Shown one piece after another: positions 25,345 through 35,738 of a stretch of DNA of 64,000 nt (within the stretch, counting starts at the first letter, position 1; each line of letters starts with the position of its first letter). The stretch lies in the NCBI GenBank assembly GCA_963822905.1, contig CAWGJF010000001.1, positions 1,899,524-1,963,523 on the forward strand. The letters are read 5' to 3'. Below the pieces are notes generated by a model, which was not told where the DNA came from, searched no databases, and saw only the letters and a list, made by a program, of their open reading frames with translations. The translations under genes were made by a program, and so were the position numbers. Source of the DNA: CAWGJF01 sp963822905 (GTDB lineage: Bacteria; Bacteroidota; Ignavibacteria; Ignavibacteriales; Ignavibacteriaceae).

Positions 25345-26798
25345 TTTTTAATTTTTTCAATTGCAGAATTAATCCTTCGAATAATTTCATCTTTACCTAA
25401 AATAAATAAAAGATCAAACATTCCTGGTCCCGTGCTTTGACCTGAAACAGCAAGTCTTAAAGGATGAATTAGTTTTCCTTTTCCAATATCTAAACTTGCA
25501 GCAGTATCAGCCACAACTTTTTCAAAATCTTCTTTGGTGGGGTTATTTAACCTGGAAAAGGAATCAACCAACATTTTTAAATGCTGTGGCGTTTCTTCTT
25601 TCCAGTTTTTATCAATCGATTTTTGTTCATATTCTGCCGGAGCTTCGTAAAAATATTTACATGTCGTGATAAATTCACCAACAAATGAAACTCTTTCTTT
25701 CATTGCATTAATAATCATAAGTAGATGCTCATCATCATAGGAAATATCTTTATATTCAGATTTAGACAATTCTTCCTTAAACAATTTCAATAGATCTTCA
25801 TTAGATAATTTTCTTAAATGTTCGGCGTTCATCCAATTTAACTTTTGAAGATCGAAAATTGCTCCGGCTTTGTTAACTCTTTCTAAAGAAAAATTATTAA
25901 TGAGTTCTTCCATTTTATAAAATTCGATATCATCCCCAGCATTCCAGCCAAGTAAAGCAACAAAATTAATTAATGCATCTTTGAGGTAATCTTTCTCACG
26001 ATAGTCCTCTACAGCAACATCACTTTGTCTCTTACTCAATTTTGATCTATCCGGGTTTAGCAAAAGGGGAAGGTGAGCAAATTCTGGTTTTTCCCATCCA
26101 AAATAATCATAAAGAAGAATATGTTTTGGAGTTGATGACAACCATTCTTCACCTCGAATCACGTGAGTTATCTCCATAAGATGGTCATCAACTACATTTG
26201 CGAGATGATAGGTGGGAAAACCGTCACTTTTTATTAGTACCTGGTCATCTATATTATTGCTGTCAAATTCGACCCTTTCTCTGATGATGTCGTGAATAAT
26301 TATTTTTTCATCTGGTTGAACATTTAATCTGACAACTTTCGGAATACCTGAGTCCAGTTTTTCTTTAATTTCCTGTTCTGTCAGATGCAGACAATGTTTA
26401 TCGTATTTAGCTTGTGGTAGCTTTTGTTTTTGTTGTTCTTCTCGAAGATTTTGTAATCTTTCGGGTGTGCAGAAACAATAGTACGCTTTACCGGAAGAAA
26501 TTAATACTTCTGTATGTCTATTATAAATGTGCAGTCTCTCTGACTGTAAATATGGACCAAAACTACCGCCAACAACCGGTCCTTCATCATAATTCAACCC
26601 AACCCACTTTAAAGTTTCAATAAGGTTTTCAATTGCACCTTCAACAAATCTTTTACGATCAGTGTCTTCAATTCTAAGTATAAACTTTCCGATATTTTTT
26701 TTAGCAAAAAGATAATTGTAGAGTGCTGTTCTCAGCCCCCCAATGTGCAAATAACCAGTGGGACTGGGTGCAAATCGCACACGGATATTATTGTTCAT
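25341..26798 (-). CDS. gltX: Glutamyl-tRNA synthetase
   Basis: Charges tRNA-Glu. The 485-residue protein has PSPTGYLHIGGLRTALYNYL at residues 11-30 (HIGH motif) and KLSKRQ near 255-260. The zinc-ribbon-like segment YYCFCTPERL near 104-113 is a partial CxC site of some GltX proteins. Convergent with glnS and overlapping it at the stop codons. Confidence 0.95.
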   Translation of the reverse strand: MNNNIRVRFAPSPTGYLHIGGLRTALYNYLFAKKNIGKFILRIEDTDRKRFVEGAIENLIETLKWVGLNYDEGPVVGGSFGPYLQSERLHIYNRHTEVLISSGKAYYCFCTPERLQNLREEQQKQKLPQAKYDKHCLHLTEQEIKEKLDSGIPKVVRLNVQPDEKIIIHDIIRERVEFDSNNIDDQVLIKSDGFPTYHLANVVDDHLMEITHVIRGEEWLSSTPKHILLYDYFGWEKPEFAHLPLLLNPDRSKLSKRQSDVAVEDYREKDYLKDALINFVALLGWNAGDDIEFYKMEELINNFSLERVNKAGAIFDLQKLNWMNAEHLRKLSNEDLLKLFKEELSKSEYKDISYDDEHLLMIINAMKERVSFVGEFITTCKYFYEAPAEYEQKSIDKNWKEETPQHLKMLVDSFSRLNNPTKEDFEKVVADTAASLDIGKGKLIHPLRLAVSGQSTGPGMFDLLFILGKDEIIRRINSAIEKIKN

Positions 26799-26895
26799 AA
26801 CTAATGGAAATGTCTAAAAATGAATTTTATAATTGAAATGAAAGATACAAAATCGAAGATAAATATTTGAAAAACTAAGGGATCGCCTAATTAAA

Positions 26896-29253
26896 TTAAT
26901 TCTTAACCGGTTCTTTATGTTCAGTGTAATATTTTACTTTCTGGATGAATTCCTGGCTGTCAATTGGTTTAGGAATATAATCAGTAGCACCAGCATCCAA
27001 ACATTTTTCTCTATCGCCCTTCATAGCAAAAGCAGTTAGTGCAATTACAGGAGTATCTTTATATTCTCCTAATTCTCTTATTCTCCTTGTAGCTTCAAAT
27101 CCATTCATCACAGGCATTTGCATATCCATAAGAATAAGATCATATTGTTGCTGCTTAACAGCCTCAAGTGCTTCTTGTCCGTTCTCAACAACAACGATTG
27201 ACTCAAATTTATTTTTCTTTAATAACCTTGTAACAATTATCTGGGAATGTTTATAATCTTCAACAAGTAATATTTTTACTGTGTCTTTTTGTTCTTTTAC
27301 TTCTTCCGGAGTCGATGGTTCATCATATTTATTTATCATTGAAGTAATTGTATTCTGCAATTCTTCAATGTTGGTACTACTTTTATGTAGAAGACTAGAA
27401 AATAGCCCGTCTATTCTTTGAGTATCTTCTTCGTATCTTTCTTTACCGGTATAAATTATTATCGGAAGGTTTTTAAACTGCTCACGCGATTTTAACATTT
27501 CGATTAATTGAACACCATCAACATCCGGCATATCCAGATCAATAATTGCAAGATCTAATCTCAGGTTTTCTACCATATCCATAACTTTGGTTGAATTCGA
27601 TTCCGCTATAGGATTAAATCCTGCCTGAGTAACAGCTTCTTTTAAAAGATTAAGAGTGGGAACATCATCATCAACCATTAAGATATTAGAATCTTTTCTT
27701 AGTTTGTAACTTGTTAAAACTTCAACCAGATATTTGTAATTAATAGGTTTAACAAAATATTCCACGGCTCCCATTAAAAATGCTTTTTGTTGTTCAGCTT
27801 CAACTGAACAGATTATTACTGGAGTCAGCTTCGTATTTTTATTTTCTCTTATCTGCTGCAAAAGTTCAAGTCCATTTGCATCCGGAAGAATAATATCCAT
27901 TAGAATTGCTAAAAATGTTTCATGCTCAACTATTTTAAGGGTTTGTTCCGCAGAATTTACAATTGTTGGTTCATAACCCCATTTGTGGAGATAATTACCT
28001 AACAATTTTGATGTAGCATAGTCATCTTCTACAACAAGCACTTTATTTATTTTGCCGGGTTTTGGAAGGGCACTAATCTGCGATTCTAATTCACTAATTT
28101 CTTCAACAGGAATAGTTAGAGTAAAAGTTGTTCCTTTATTAACAGTACTCTGGATTTCAAGATCTGCATTTAAAAATTCAATATATCTTTTTGTTAAAGT
28201 AAGACCCAAACCAGTTATGTTTCCAACAGTAGAAATGAACAATTCATTTATTGAAAAAGGATCAAAAATATGTTCAAGTTTATTTGATGAAATTCCATTT
28301 CCGGTATCTGTTATACGAAATCGTAAACTATTTTTTTCAGAAGAAAATACCGATAAACTTATCTTTCCGTGTTCTGTTAATCTGAGAGAAACTGTAATCA
28401 AACTAACAAGAATAAACCTGAGTTTCTGCAAATCAAGTTTTGTTTTTTCAGGGACATTACTATCAATCTGGAATAGGAATTCAACCCGGTTTTTATCAAT
28501 CTTCTCGTCAAACAGCTTAATTATCTCATCAACAAATTCTCTTATTACAACTGTGTTATTGACAGGAGATGATTTATCACCTTCTAATTTTGCTGTATCA
28601 ACAAGATCATTAATCAGGGAAAGAAGTTCGTAAGCATTGTTACGTAAAGTTGTGACATACTCATTTTGCGATGATGAAAGATTGTCTTCACCTAACAATG
28701 CAGCAAAACCAATTATGCTATTTGTAGGAGTACGTAATTCATGACCAATCAAAGAAACAATTTCGCTTACAGAACTGCTAAGTCCGCCTTTTTTACCCAT
28801 CCACAATCGAAGTAAATTTCTGATTGATTCGCCTATTATAACAAGATTATCTTTATCAATCTGCGTAAACTCTGTTTTCTTTGCTATCTTAAGTAAGATC
28901 TTTTCATTATCGGTAACACTCAAATGCAAACAGCCTTCGTGTTGAACAAGTTCGGAAGCTTTGAATTCACATTGAGGGTTTTCTTCAAATTTTGTTTCAG
29001 TTGATTTTAAATTATTTGCAGAACAATGGCTGCATCTAATTGTTGTATTAGGTTTGTAAGCTTTTTTTGCTTCAGCCGATTTGCCCAGAAATTCAAAATT
29101 CTTTTCATTAACCTTTACTAAAACAACTGAATCAAATTCATATTCATTTGCTAAAAAATCGCAAAGCTCATCAGGAAATTCTAATGATGAAGATAATGCA
29201 ATTTTTATGAGGCTATTATATTTTGAAATGAAATCGATTTTTGAACTTTGCAT
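26896..29253 (-). CDS. Hybrid histidine kinase with three receiver domains
   Basis: A 785-residue cytoplasmic sensor. Residues 1-150 form a sensor domain, probably GAF-like, with four cysteines (74, 77, 95, 108) arranged as CxxC-x17-C-x12-C. Then a HisKA domain (GHELRTP; His171) and an ATPase domain (DTGNGISSNKLEHIFDPF near 310). Three receiver domains follow: near 405-520 (LMDIILPD), 527-640 (IIDLDMPD) and 655-775 (LMDMQMP), each with an intact phosphoacceptor Asp and a conserved Lys in the first and third. No membrane segment. The signal may be a redox or metal change sensed by the cysteines (inference). Confidence 0.88.
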   Translation of the reverse strand: MQSSKIDFISKYNSLIKIALSSSLEFPDELCDFLANEYEFDSVVLVKVNEKNFEFLGKSAEAKKAYKPNTTIRCSHCSANNLKSTETKFEENPQCEFKASELVQHEGCLHLSVTDNEKILLKIAKKTEFTQIDKDNLVIIGESIRNLLRLWMGKKGGLSSSVSEIVSLIGHELRTPTNSIIGFAALLGEDNLSSSQNEYVTTLRNNAYELLSLINDLVDTAKLEGDKSSPVNNTVVIREFVDEIIKLFDEKIDKNRVEFLFQIDSNVPEKTKLDLQKLRFILVSLITVSLRLTEHGKISLSVFSSEKNSLRFRITDTGNGISSNKLEHIFDPFSINELFISTVGNITGLGLTLTKRYIEFLNADLEIQSTVNKGTTFTLTIPVEEISELESQISALPKPGKINKVLVVEDDYATSKLLGNYLHKWGYEPTIVNSAEQTLKIVEHETFLAILMDIILPDANGLELLQQIRENKNTKLTPVIICSVEAEQQKAFLMGAVEYFVKPINYKYLVEVLTSYKLRKDSNILMVDDDVPTLNLLKEAVTQAGFNPIAESNSTKVMDMVENLRLDLAIIDLDMPDVDGVQLIEMLKSREQFKNLPIIIYTGKERYEEDTQRIDGLFSSLLHKSSTNIEELQNTITSMINKYDEPSTPEEVKEQKDTVKILLVEDYKHSQIIVTRLLKKNKFESIVVVENGQEALEAVKQQQYDLILMDMQMPVMNGFEATRRIRELGEYKDTPVIALTAFAMKGDREKCLDAGATDYIPKPIDSQEFIQKVKYYTEHKEPVKN

Positions 29254-29403
29254 ATCTTATTGGTCAGGGTTTAAGAATTCTTTAAGCAAATATACTTATA
29301 GCTTGCTGAAATCAAAAGTTTTATCAGTATTGAAAGAATAATAATATTAAATACTAACTTCATCAAATTGAAATTTACTTGCAATTCTACTCTATTCATC
29401 TAA

Positions 29404-31404
29404 TCAGAGTTCAAAATCAATCTGAATCGCTATATCATTATCGACATTTCCTTGCAATTCGTTTAGTCCAGAACTGAATGAAGTTTCTTTTGGTTTATAA
29501 GTTTCGGAATATTTTAGTGAAAAAGCCACAAATTTTGCAAATTCATATTTTATAATAAGATACCACCTTGTTCCCTCTCCGTACATAGCCAGATTTGTAA
29601 GAATACCCGTCAGGTTATTCTCATATTCATAAATAGCAGAATTAAAGGAATCTGTTTTGAAAAAAATAATTCTGCCGTAGAGATTTAAATTAGGAATTGG
29701 TATGTAGCGAATATCCTGGAATACCATAAAACCATTTTCATTTTCTTCAAGAGCGTCTATCTTAAATTGGTTAATTTCAATTCTTCCCTTTAGTCGCAAG
29801 AATTTTGAAATGTTATAAACAAGTTCAATTCTTCCAAGTTGTTTGATCCGTCTTATTATTTGTGTTGTGTTATTAACAATTCCTGCTACTTCCTTGTTCT
29901 CATTTTTAAACCTGAGTTTTAATTCAAATTTCGTAAATGGTTTTGTTGAAATATCGACTAGATATTCATTTCCTTCTGACGGCAGAGGAATTGAAGATGT
30001 TGCATATGGAAATTTAAATTGATCATAGTAAAAATTTATTAAAGCAAAAGGCAATCTCCATTTAATTCCAGTGTAAATTCCAAATTCATTTGATGTGGCA
30101 CCTGATCTTTCGCCAAAACCAAATCCGTGGAGACTAAAAAAATTCCTGGGATAATTTCTAATTGAAGTTGTGAATATCAGACTTCTTGTAACTGAAATAA
30201 GTAAAGTATTTATCGAAGCAACAGAAGTATTATTGTAAGAAAATTCTCCGAATAAATTCATGTTTCTATAAATCATATCATAGTAAAATGCTGAATAAGA
30301 AAAATTTTCCCCGTTTAAATCAAAAACAGAATTGGATTGAAATGGATTGCTGAATTTTGATTTGTAATATAAAATACCTGTTTTTAATATACTTGCTTCC
30401 TGGTAATCAATCCTAGCTCCAATCATTTTCTCTGTAGCCGTTTTTCTTCTCGAAATTTCGCCTTCAGTTCTGTGTAAACCATCAATAGGTGTTGATATGA
30501 TTTTTCCAGAAAGAGAATCAATATTAGCATCAAAATTGTTTTTGGAATAAAATCCTGTAACAGTAAAATTGTTAAATCCAAATGATGCTGCTGCACCCCT
30601 GAAAAAATTATTTTCAGTTGCACTTGTATAAGGTCTGATATTCCGGTCATGTCTTTTTACCGGGTAAATGGCATCAGCACCTTTGGAAAAAGCATACGGA
30701 CTCCACATAGTTAAACCCTGTCCGAATTCAAGTAAATAATCAAAAATGACAACCTTATGAATGAAAGAAATATCTTCTGCATAAATATGGTATGAAGTGA
30801 ATTCATTAAATGACTTTTCACCCGGGTCTTTTTCGGTAAGAAATCCTGCCTGGTATTTATTTGATTGTCTTACAATCAATCGATTATATAGTTGCGGTTT
30901 TGTACCTTCGTACTTTTTTTCAGAAAATCCACGTCTTGTTTGCAGTTCATTAATTATTCTGCTGCGTAAATTGAGATGAGTCTTCTCAAATATACTTTGG
31001 GTTTCAGGAATCCCTTCTTTTTTTTGTTCAGATTTTGAGACGCTAATAAACGGAATAATTTTTTTTACAAGATCACTACCTAATCCCTGAACAGCATTTA
31101 ATTCATAGACAGAGAAAAATTTTCCATATTTTTTTCTATGATTAACAATTAATTGTGCAGTAGAAAGATCCAGACCTGGAATAATTTGTAATTCTGTTAC
31201 GGTTGCAGAATTAATATCAATAGGGTCTCTGGATAGTTGTTCAAGCTCGTCGTATAAATCAGAGTTATCTGTTTCCTCAAATGGTTCCTGAAGAATATCA
31301 TCGAGTGTTTCTTCAGTATTAATACTGCTTGAATCTGTTTGAGCAAAATTACAAGCAGATATAATCAATATTAAAATGATTAAAACAGTTTGGAAAACTT
31401 TCAT
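29404..31404 (-). CDS. Helix-hairpin-helix protein with C-terminal beta-barrel-like region
   Basis: A 666-residue exported protein: signal peptide (about 1-20, possibly lipoprotein ACNF), a ComEA-like helix-hairpin-helix pair (near 57-120; DINSATVTELQIIPG), then about 500 residues of alternating aromatic/polar strands ending in FEL, typical of an outer-membrane beta-barrel. Such HhH-barrel fusions are known in Bacteroidetes but have no assigned function. Upstream 31452 gene is a second barrel-type protein. Confidence 0.75.
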   Translation of the reverse strand: MKVFQTVLIILILIISACNFAQTDSSSINTEETLDDILQEPFEETDNSDLYDELEQLSRDPIDINSATVTELQIIPGLDLSTAQLIVNHRKKYGKFFSVYELNAVQGLGSDLVKKIIPFISVSKSEQKKEGIPETQSIFEKTHLNLRSRIINELQTRRGFSEKKYEGTKPQLYNRLIVRQSNKYQAGFLTEKDPGEKSFNEFTSYHIYAEDISFIHKVVIFDYLLEFGQGLTMWSPYAFSKGADAIYPVKRHDRNIRPYTSATENNFFRGAAASFGFNNFTVTGFYSKNNFDANIDSLSGKIISTPIDGLHRTEGEISRRKTATEKMIGARIDYQEASILKTGILYYKSKFSNPFQSNSVFDLNGENFSYSAFYYDMIYRNMNLFGEFSYNNTSVASINTLLISVTRSLIFTTSIRNYPRNFFSLHGFGFGERSGATSNEFGIYTGIKWRLPFALINFYYDQFKFPYATSSIPLPSEGNEYLVDISTKPFTKFELKLRFKNENKEVAGIVNNTTQIIRRIKQLGRIELVYNISKFLRLKGRIEINQFKIDALEENENGFMVFQDIRYIPIPNLNLYGRIIFFKTDSFNSAIYEYENNLTGILTNLAMYGEGTRWYLIIKYEFAKFVAFSLKYSETYKPKETSFSSGLNELQGNVDNDIAIQIDFEL

Positions 31405-31451
31405 TTACGATATTATTATTTTTTATAAAAAATAATATTGAATCCTAATAT

Positions 31452-32270
31452 TTATTCAGCATCAAAATGAATTATCAAACCAGCCTGGTGTGTTAACCCA
31501 AGATCAGGATGAGTGAATACTGCATAATCCAGTTTGAACAGGGAGTAGTTAATTCCAATTCCTCCGGTAAAACGGGATGGAAAATTTGATGCGCCAATTC
31601 TGAGTGATAAATATTTTATAATTGAATAATCGATTCCAAATCTAACTGAAGGTGAAAATGAAATGTCTTTTTCCAAAGCGAGATTTAATGAAAGCTGGTT
31701 AACAAGTCTATAACAAATACCAGTTGAAATGATAGTTGGGATTTGATCATCTTCATTAGCGACTGTAGCCCTATTTATATTGGTAATTGAGAAGCCCCAG
31801 CTAAATTCATTTGTTATAAATGCTAAACCGCCGACATCAAAATATAAAACTCCCGTGTTGCCATAGTTTTTTATTGAATAAGTATGATAGTTAATGGAAG
31901 CACCTGCAAAAAATTTATCGTTATAGTTGTATGAATATCCGAGCACAAGTTTTGATTCTCTGTATAAATCGAATCCATAGCTCATTCCACCGATAGCGAT
32001 AGAACCAAAACTAAAAGGTTCATTGTAAGCTATATATCCATTTGCGAGTTCGGATAACCCAAACGGAGCAGGCGAATAATACAACCCGATTTCTCTCCAT
32101 TTTAACTGCGAAAGTCCGGCTGGATTATTAAAAAGGGAAAAAACATCATCTGATAGAGCAACATCGGAATTAGCAAGAGAAATTTGTCTTGCTCCGGCGT
32201 TATATTGCCCAAGTAACGAATTTGCTGAAGCTAAATAGATTAGAAATAAATAAAGATATTTTAATTTCAT
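31452..32270 (-). CDS. PorV/PorQ-like outer-membrane protein
   Basis: A 272-residue barrel protein. A signal peptide (residues 1-21, SLLGQ) leads to GARQISLANSDVALSDDVFSLFNNPAGL split over residues 25-53, a pattern of PorV/PorQ and FadL-like proteins (the NPAGL motif). Later strands are Gly/Tyr-rich. PorV/PorQ proteins assist type IX secretion or build the outer membrane. A T9SS role is suggested by family only. Upstream is a divergent DUF4835 gene. Confidence 0.75.
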   Translation of the reverse strand: MKLKYLYLFLIYLASANSLLGQYNAGARQISLANSDVALSDDVFSLFNNPAGLSQLKWREIGLYYSPAPFGLSELANGYIAYNEPFSFGSIAIGGMSYGFDLYRESKLVLGYSYNYNDKFFAGASINYHTYSIKNYGNTGVLYFDVGGLAFITNEFSWGFSITNINRATVANEDDQIPTIISTGICYRLVNQLSLNLALEKDISFSPSVRFGIDYSIIKYLSLRIGASNFPSRFTGGIGINYSLFKLDYAVFTHPDLGLTHQAGLIIHFDAE

Positions 32271-32346
32271 TGAAATTATTATTTATTGAGACAGAAAGTC
32301 TAAATTCATATATTAAATTAATAAAAATTTGAAAGAGTAGTATCCT

Positions 32347-33222
32347 ATGAAATTAATATTATCATTTTTTATCCTTTTTTCAATTACCCTTACGGCCCAG
32401 GAATTAAATTGTCATGTCCAGGTAAATTATGAAAAACTGTCAATTAATAACCGAGATCTCCTCCAGAATTTTGCAAGTGAAATTGAAAGTTATATGAATA
32501 CTACCAGGTTCACAGATATGGATCCGGCCAGTAAAATTGATTGCTCATTGAATATACTCTTTGCAAGTGCAAGTAGTGATGTTGATTATACGGCACAAAT
32601 AATTGTTGTAAGTCAACGCCCGGTTTACGAATCAACAAGAAACTCTCCTATGATTACTATTAATGATGGTCTATGGTCATTCAAATATCAAAAAGGACAA
32701 CCTCTTTATTCAAATCAAGGTGTGTTTGATCCTATAACTAGTTTACTCGATTATTATGCGTACATAATTATTGGTTTTGATTGGGATACCTGGGAAGAAT
32801 TTGGTGGAACTAAATACTTTCAGCAGGCGCAGAACATAATTAACCTTGGTCAAAACAGTTCATTTACCAGTGGCTGGCAATCAAGCAGCAGTACTTACAG
32901 CAGGTGGGGATTGGTTAATGATCTTCTTGCAGAAAAGTATGCCCAATTCAGATCGGCTTATTTTGATTACCATTATGGACTGGATATTTACCAGGATAAA
33001 AAGGAAAAAGGGATGGATAAAATTGCTGGACTTGTTAATGTATTATACACTATGTGGCAAAAGCAAGGTGGAATAAACAGTGTTTTAATAAGTACCTTTT
33101 TTGATGCAAAGAATGGGGAGATCATTGACCATCTTCGGGATTATCCTGATAACACAATATTTGAGAAACTCAAGAAGGTTGATCCTTCACACTCAGCTAA
33201 GTATGACGAATTAATTCCTTAA
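32347..33222 (+). CDS. DUF4835 (PorD-like) protein
   Basis: A 291-residue protein with a signal peptide (about 1-17) and the DUF4835 pattern: QELNCHVQVNYEKL after the signal, NPLL-like DYYAYIIIGFDWDTW near residues 137-151, and YFDYHYGLDIY near 205-215. The family is annotated as PorD, linked to type IX secretion in Bacteroidetes. It is divergent from the PorV/PorQ-like gene (76 nt apart), strengthening a shared envelope role. ATG at 32347 gives a short charged start. Confidence 0.85.
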   Translation: MKLILSFFILFSITLTAQELNCHVQVNYEKLSINNRDLLQNFASEIESYMNTTRFTDMDPASKIDCSLNILFASASSDVDYTAQIIVVSQRPVYESTRNSPMITINDGLWSFKYQKGQPLYSNQGVFDPITSLLDYYAYIIIGFDWDTWEEFGGTKYFQQAQNIINLGQNSSFTSGWQSSSSTYSRWGLVNDLLAEKYAQFRSAYFDYHYGLDIYQDKKEKGMDKIAGLVNVLYTMWQKQGGINSVLISTFFDAKNGEIIDHLRDYPDNTIFEKLKKVDPSHSAKYDELIP

Positions 33223-33237
33223 GGAGAATAAATTATT

Positions 33238-34359
33238 TTATAATTCTATTTCCCAGATTCGATATTGTTTATAGCGTTCTGCATTCATTAGTTCGAGTCC
33301 ACGGTTCATCATCATATTATCCTCCAGAACCCAGCTTGCTTCACCAAGGTGGATTCCATTTTGGTCTCCGCGGTTTACAATTTCCCAATAAAAAACAGTA
33401 TCAAGCCCTTTCTTCTGATACTCTGGAATTATTCCGAGCGTGAGTATTCTAACCCATTTTATTTTTTTCTTTTGAGTAAATAGTTTAATAAAATTAAATG
33501 GTAATAATCTTCCGTTCATTTTATGGAAGACATAGTTATAATCAAGCATGACTAATGCTGCACCCACAAGCTTACCTTCAATTTCGCCGAATATTACAAG
33601 TGAGGGTTCAGCAAGTGGTTTCATATCTTTTGCCATTGCGTCGATTTGTTCTTCACTAAGCGGAACAAAACCCCAGTTCGGTTCCCATGCTTTATTGTAG
33701 ACGTATTTAAATTTTTCAAGCTCTTTTTGAAAATTTTTCATATCAAGCTGGGTGATTTTTATGTTATACCTTTTTTTAACAATCTCCTGGCCCCGTCTTA
33801 ATTTTTCTGAAGCCATAATTTTTTTGTTTTCAATTTTCCAGGCATAAAGATCCTTTCCTTTTTTTAATCCATAGTTTTCACAAAGTTTGATGTAATATTC
33901 AGGATTATATGGCATCAATAATCTTGGGAGATCATCAAATCCGTCGATCAACATTCCGTAAATATCATTACTCGATGGGTTTGCAGGTCCACGCATTATC
34001 TTTAAATTCTTTTCTTTTAACCATTTCTTTGCTGCATCAAATAAAGCATTCGCAACTTCCTGGTCATCAATAGATTCAAAAAATCCAAATTGTCCAGAAT
34101 CATCATTATGATATTTAAGATGAACATCATTTTTAATTGCAGCAATTCTTCCAACAATTTGATTATTCTTAAAAGCAAGGAAATATTCAGTTTCTGCATT
34201 TTTAAAGAACGGGTTTTTAACTTTATCCAGTAAAGTTTTTTGCTCCATTAAAAGCGGAGGAACCCAGTATTTATTTCCTTTATAAACCTTCCAAGGAAAT
34301 TTGATAAAATCAGTTAGTTCCTTTTTTGTTTCAACTTTTTTTATTGATACTGAACTCAT
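33238..34359 (-). CDS. GNAT-like acyltransferase, candidate ceramide N-acyltransferase (bCerS)
   Basis: A 373-residue protein with GNAT-fold features: WKVYKGNKYWVPPLLMEQ near residues 23-40, FKNNQIVGRIAAI near 63-75 and the central WEPNWGFVPLS near 231-241. The last part (near 305-345) holds a substrate loop, ILTLGIIPEYQKKGLDT. A GNAT-type protein of this kind acts as the bacterial ceramide synthase in Caulobacter, where it is encoded with serine palmitoyltransferase and a reductase; the same three-gene combination occurs here. The general annotation would be N-acetyltransferase of unknown substrate. Same strand and 80 nt downstream of the SPT-like gene. Confidence 0.7.
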   Translation of the reverse strand: MSSVSIKKVETKKELTDFIKFPWKVYKGNKYWVPPLLMEQKTLLDKVKNPFFKNAETEYFLAFKNNQIVGRIAAIKNDVHLKYHNDDSGQFGFFESIDDQEVANALFDAAKKWLKEKNLKIMRGPANPSSNDIYGMLIDGFDDLPRLLMPYNPEYYIKLCENYGLKKGKDLYAWKIENKKIMASEKLRRGQEIVKKRYNIKITQLDMKNFQKELEKFKYVYNKAWEPNWGFVPLSEEQIDAMAKDMKPLAEPSLVIFGEIEGKLVGAALVMLDYNYVFHKMNGRLLPFNFIKLFTQKKKIKWVRILTLGIIPEYQKKGLDTVFYWEIVNRGDQNGIHLGEASWVLEDNMMMNRGLELMNAERYKQYRIWEIEL

Positions 34360-34439
34360 CTTTAATACCTTTTATTAATAAAAGAAAAGCATACCTAATC
34401 TTATAGATATGCTTAAAAATTAATTAAATATTTTCAATT

Positions 34440-35630
34440 TTATATTAATCCTACAGCTTTTCCGGCTTTTTCAAAAAGATGCAAGAGTTCATCAAGATGT
34501 TCTTTTTCGTGTGTTGCCATATAACTGGTTCTCATCATTTGTCTTCCTTCGGGAACGCCGGGAGAAATGAATACATTTACAAAAACTCCACTATCATAAA
34601 GTATTTTCCACATTTTAAAAGCAAGTTCATCATTCCCAACAATTACCGGAACAATGCCTGTTCTTCCTTCAATAATTTTAAATCCTTTAGCTTTTAAATT
34701 TGTTCTCATATAATTTGCATTATCCAGCAATCGTTGTACTCTCTCTGGTTCTTTTTCTAAAATGTCAAGTGCAGCAATTGCTGAAGCTACTGAAGCTGGA
34801 GTAGGTGATGCACTGAAAATTAATGCAGGTGAGAAATGTTTAATAAAATTAATTACTCTTTCTGGTCCGGCAACAAAACCACCAAGTGACCCGAATGTTT
34901 TGCTGAATGTACCCATCGTCAAATCAATTTCTTTTTCAAGTCCGAATTCACTTGCCGTTCCTCTTCCTCCTTTACCAATTACACCAACCGCATGTGCATC
35001 ATCAATCATTATTCTTGCATTATTATCCTTGGCGATTTTATTCATTCTTGTAAGATCGACAATTTCACCGCCCGTACTAAATACTCCATCGCTTACGATT
35101 AATTTGGGAGCATCATTAGGAATTTTTTCTATTACTTTCTTAAGGTCATCCATATCGTTGTGTTTATATCTAACAAGATTTGCCAAGGCACCTTTTGCCA
35201 TAAAAGTTCCGGCAACTATGCATGCATGGTTATCTTTATCAGAAATTACATATTCATTTCTACCAACAAGTGTTGGGATAATTCCCTGTGCAGTCTGGTA
35301 ACCTGTAGAAAAAAGTAATACTGATTCTGCATTAAAAAATTTTGCAAGTCTTTTTTCCATTTCTATATGAAGATCAAGAGTACCTGTAAGATATCGGGAA
35401 CCTGAACAACCGGTACCATATTTTTCGATGGCTTTAATTGCAGCTTCTTTTACATAAGGATGACCAGTTAAACCCAAATAATTATTTGAACCAGCCATAA
35501 TAATTCTTTTTCCCTCTATCTGTACAACGGGACCCTCATTCTCTTCAATAGCACGGAAGTAAGGGTACACCCCCATTGCTTTAACTTCGTCGGCACGAGT
35601 AAAGTCAAAGCATTTCTTAAATAAGTCCAA
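34440..35630 (-). CDS. spt: Serine palmitoyltransferase-like alpha-oxoamine synthase
   Basis: A 396-residue PLP enzyme of the alpha-oxoamine synthase family. It uses a TTG start with AGGAGG four nt upstream. Seen: YGTGCSGSRYLTGT near 72-85, DDAHAVGVIG near 212-221, and the PLP Lys in MGTFSKTFGSLGG near 240-252. The N-terminal VYPYFRAIEENEG and the overall match to Bacteroides SPT favour serine palmitoyltransferase over BioF or 2-amino-3-ketobutyrate ligase. It would make 3-ketodihydrosphingosine. The acyltransferase-like gene downstream and the SDR gene across the promoter region support this. Confidence 0.75.
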   Translation of the reverse strand: MDLFKKCFDFTRADEVKAMGVYPYFRAIEENEGPVVQIEGKRIIMAGSNNYLGLTGHPYVKEAAIKAIEKYGTGCSGSRYLTGTLDLHIEMEKRLAKFFNAESVLLFSTGYQTAQGIIPTLVGRNEYVISDKDNHACIVAGTFMAKGALANLVRYKHNDMDDLKKVIEKIPNDAPKLIVSDGVFSTGGEIVDLTRMNKIAKDNNARIMIDDAHAVGVIGKGGRGTASEFGLEKEIDLTMGTFSKTFGSLGGFVAGPERVINFIKHFSPALIFSASPTPASVASAIAALDILEKEPERVQRLLDNANYMRTNLKAKGFKIIEGRTGIVPVIVGNDELAFKMWKILYDSGVFVNVFISPGVPEGRQMMRTSYMATHEKEHLDELLHLFEKAGKAVGLI

Positions 35631-35738
35631 CTTTCCTCCTAAGATATAGTAAGAGCGAATAATAAATGATGAAGATTTTTGTTAAATTTTGAAATAAAAT
35701 GTATAACTAAATAGAGTTAAAAGCAATAAAAAGGAAAA

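Noticed and set aside
28052..28633. Plus-strand 193-residue ORF
   Set aside because: It lies wholly antisense to the histidine kinase gene, whose domains are clear; it has the Ser-rich composition of a shadow frame.
34762..35301. Plus-strand 179-residue ORF
   Set aside because: It is antisense to the well-conserved SPT-like gene; no motif.
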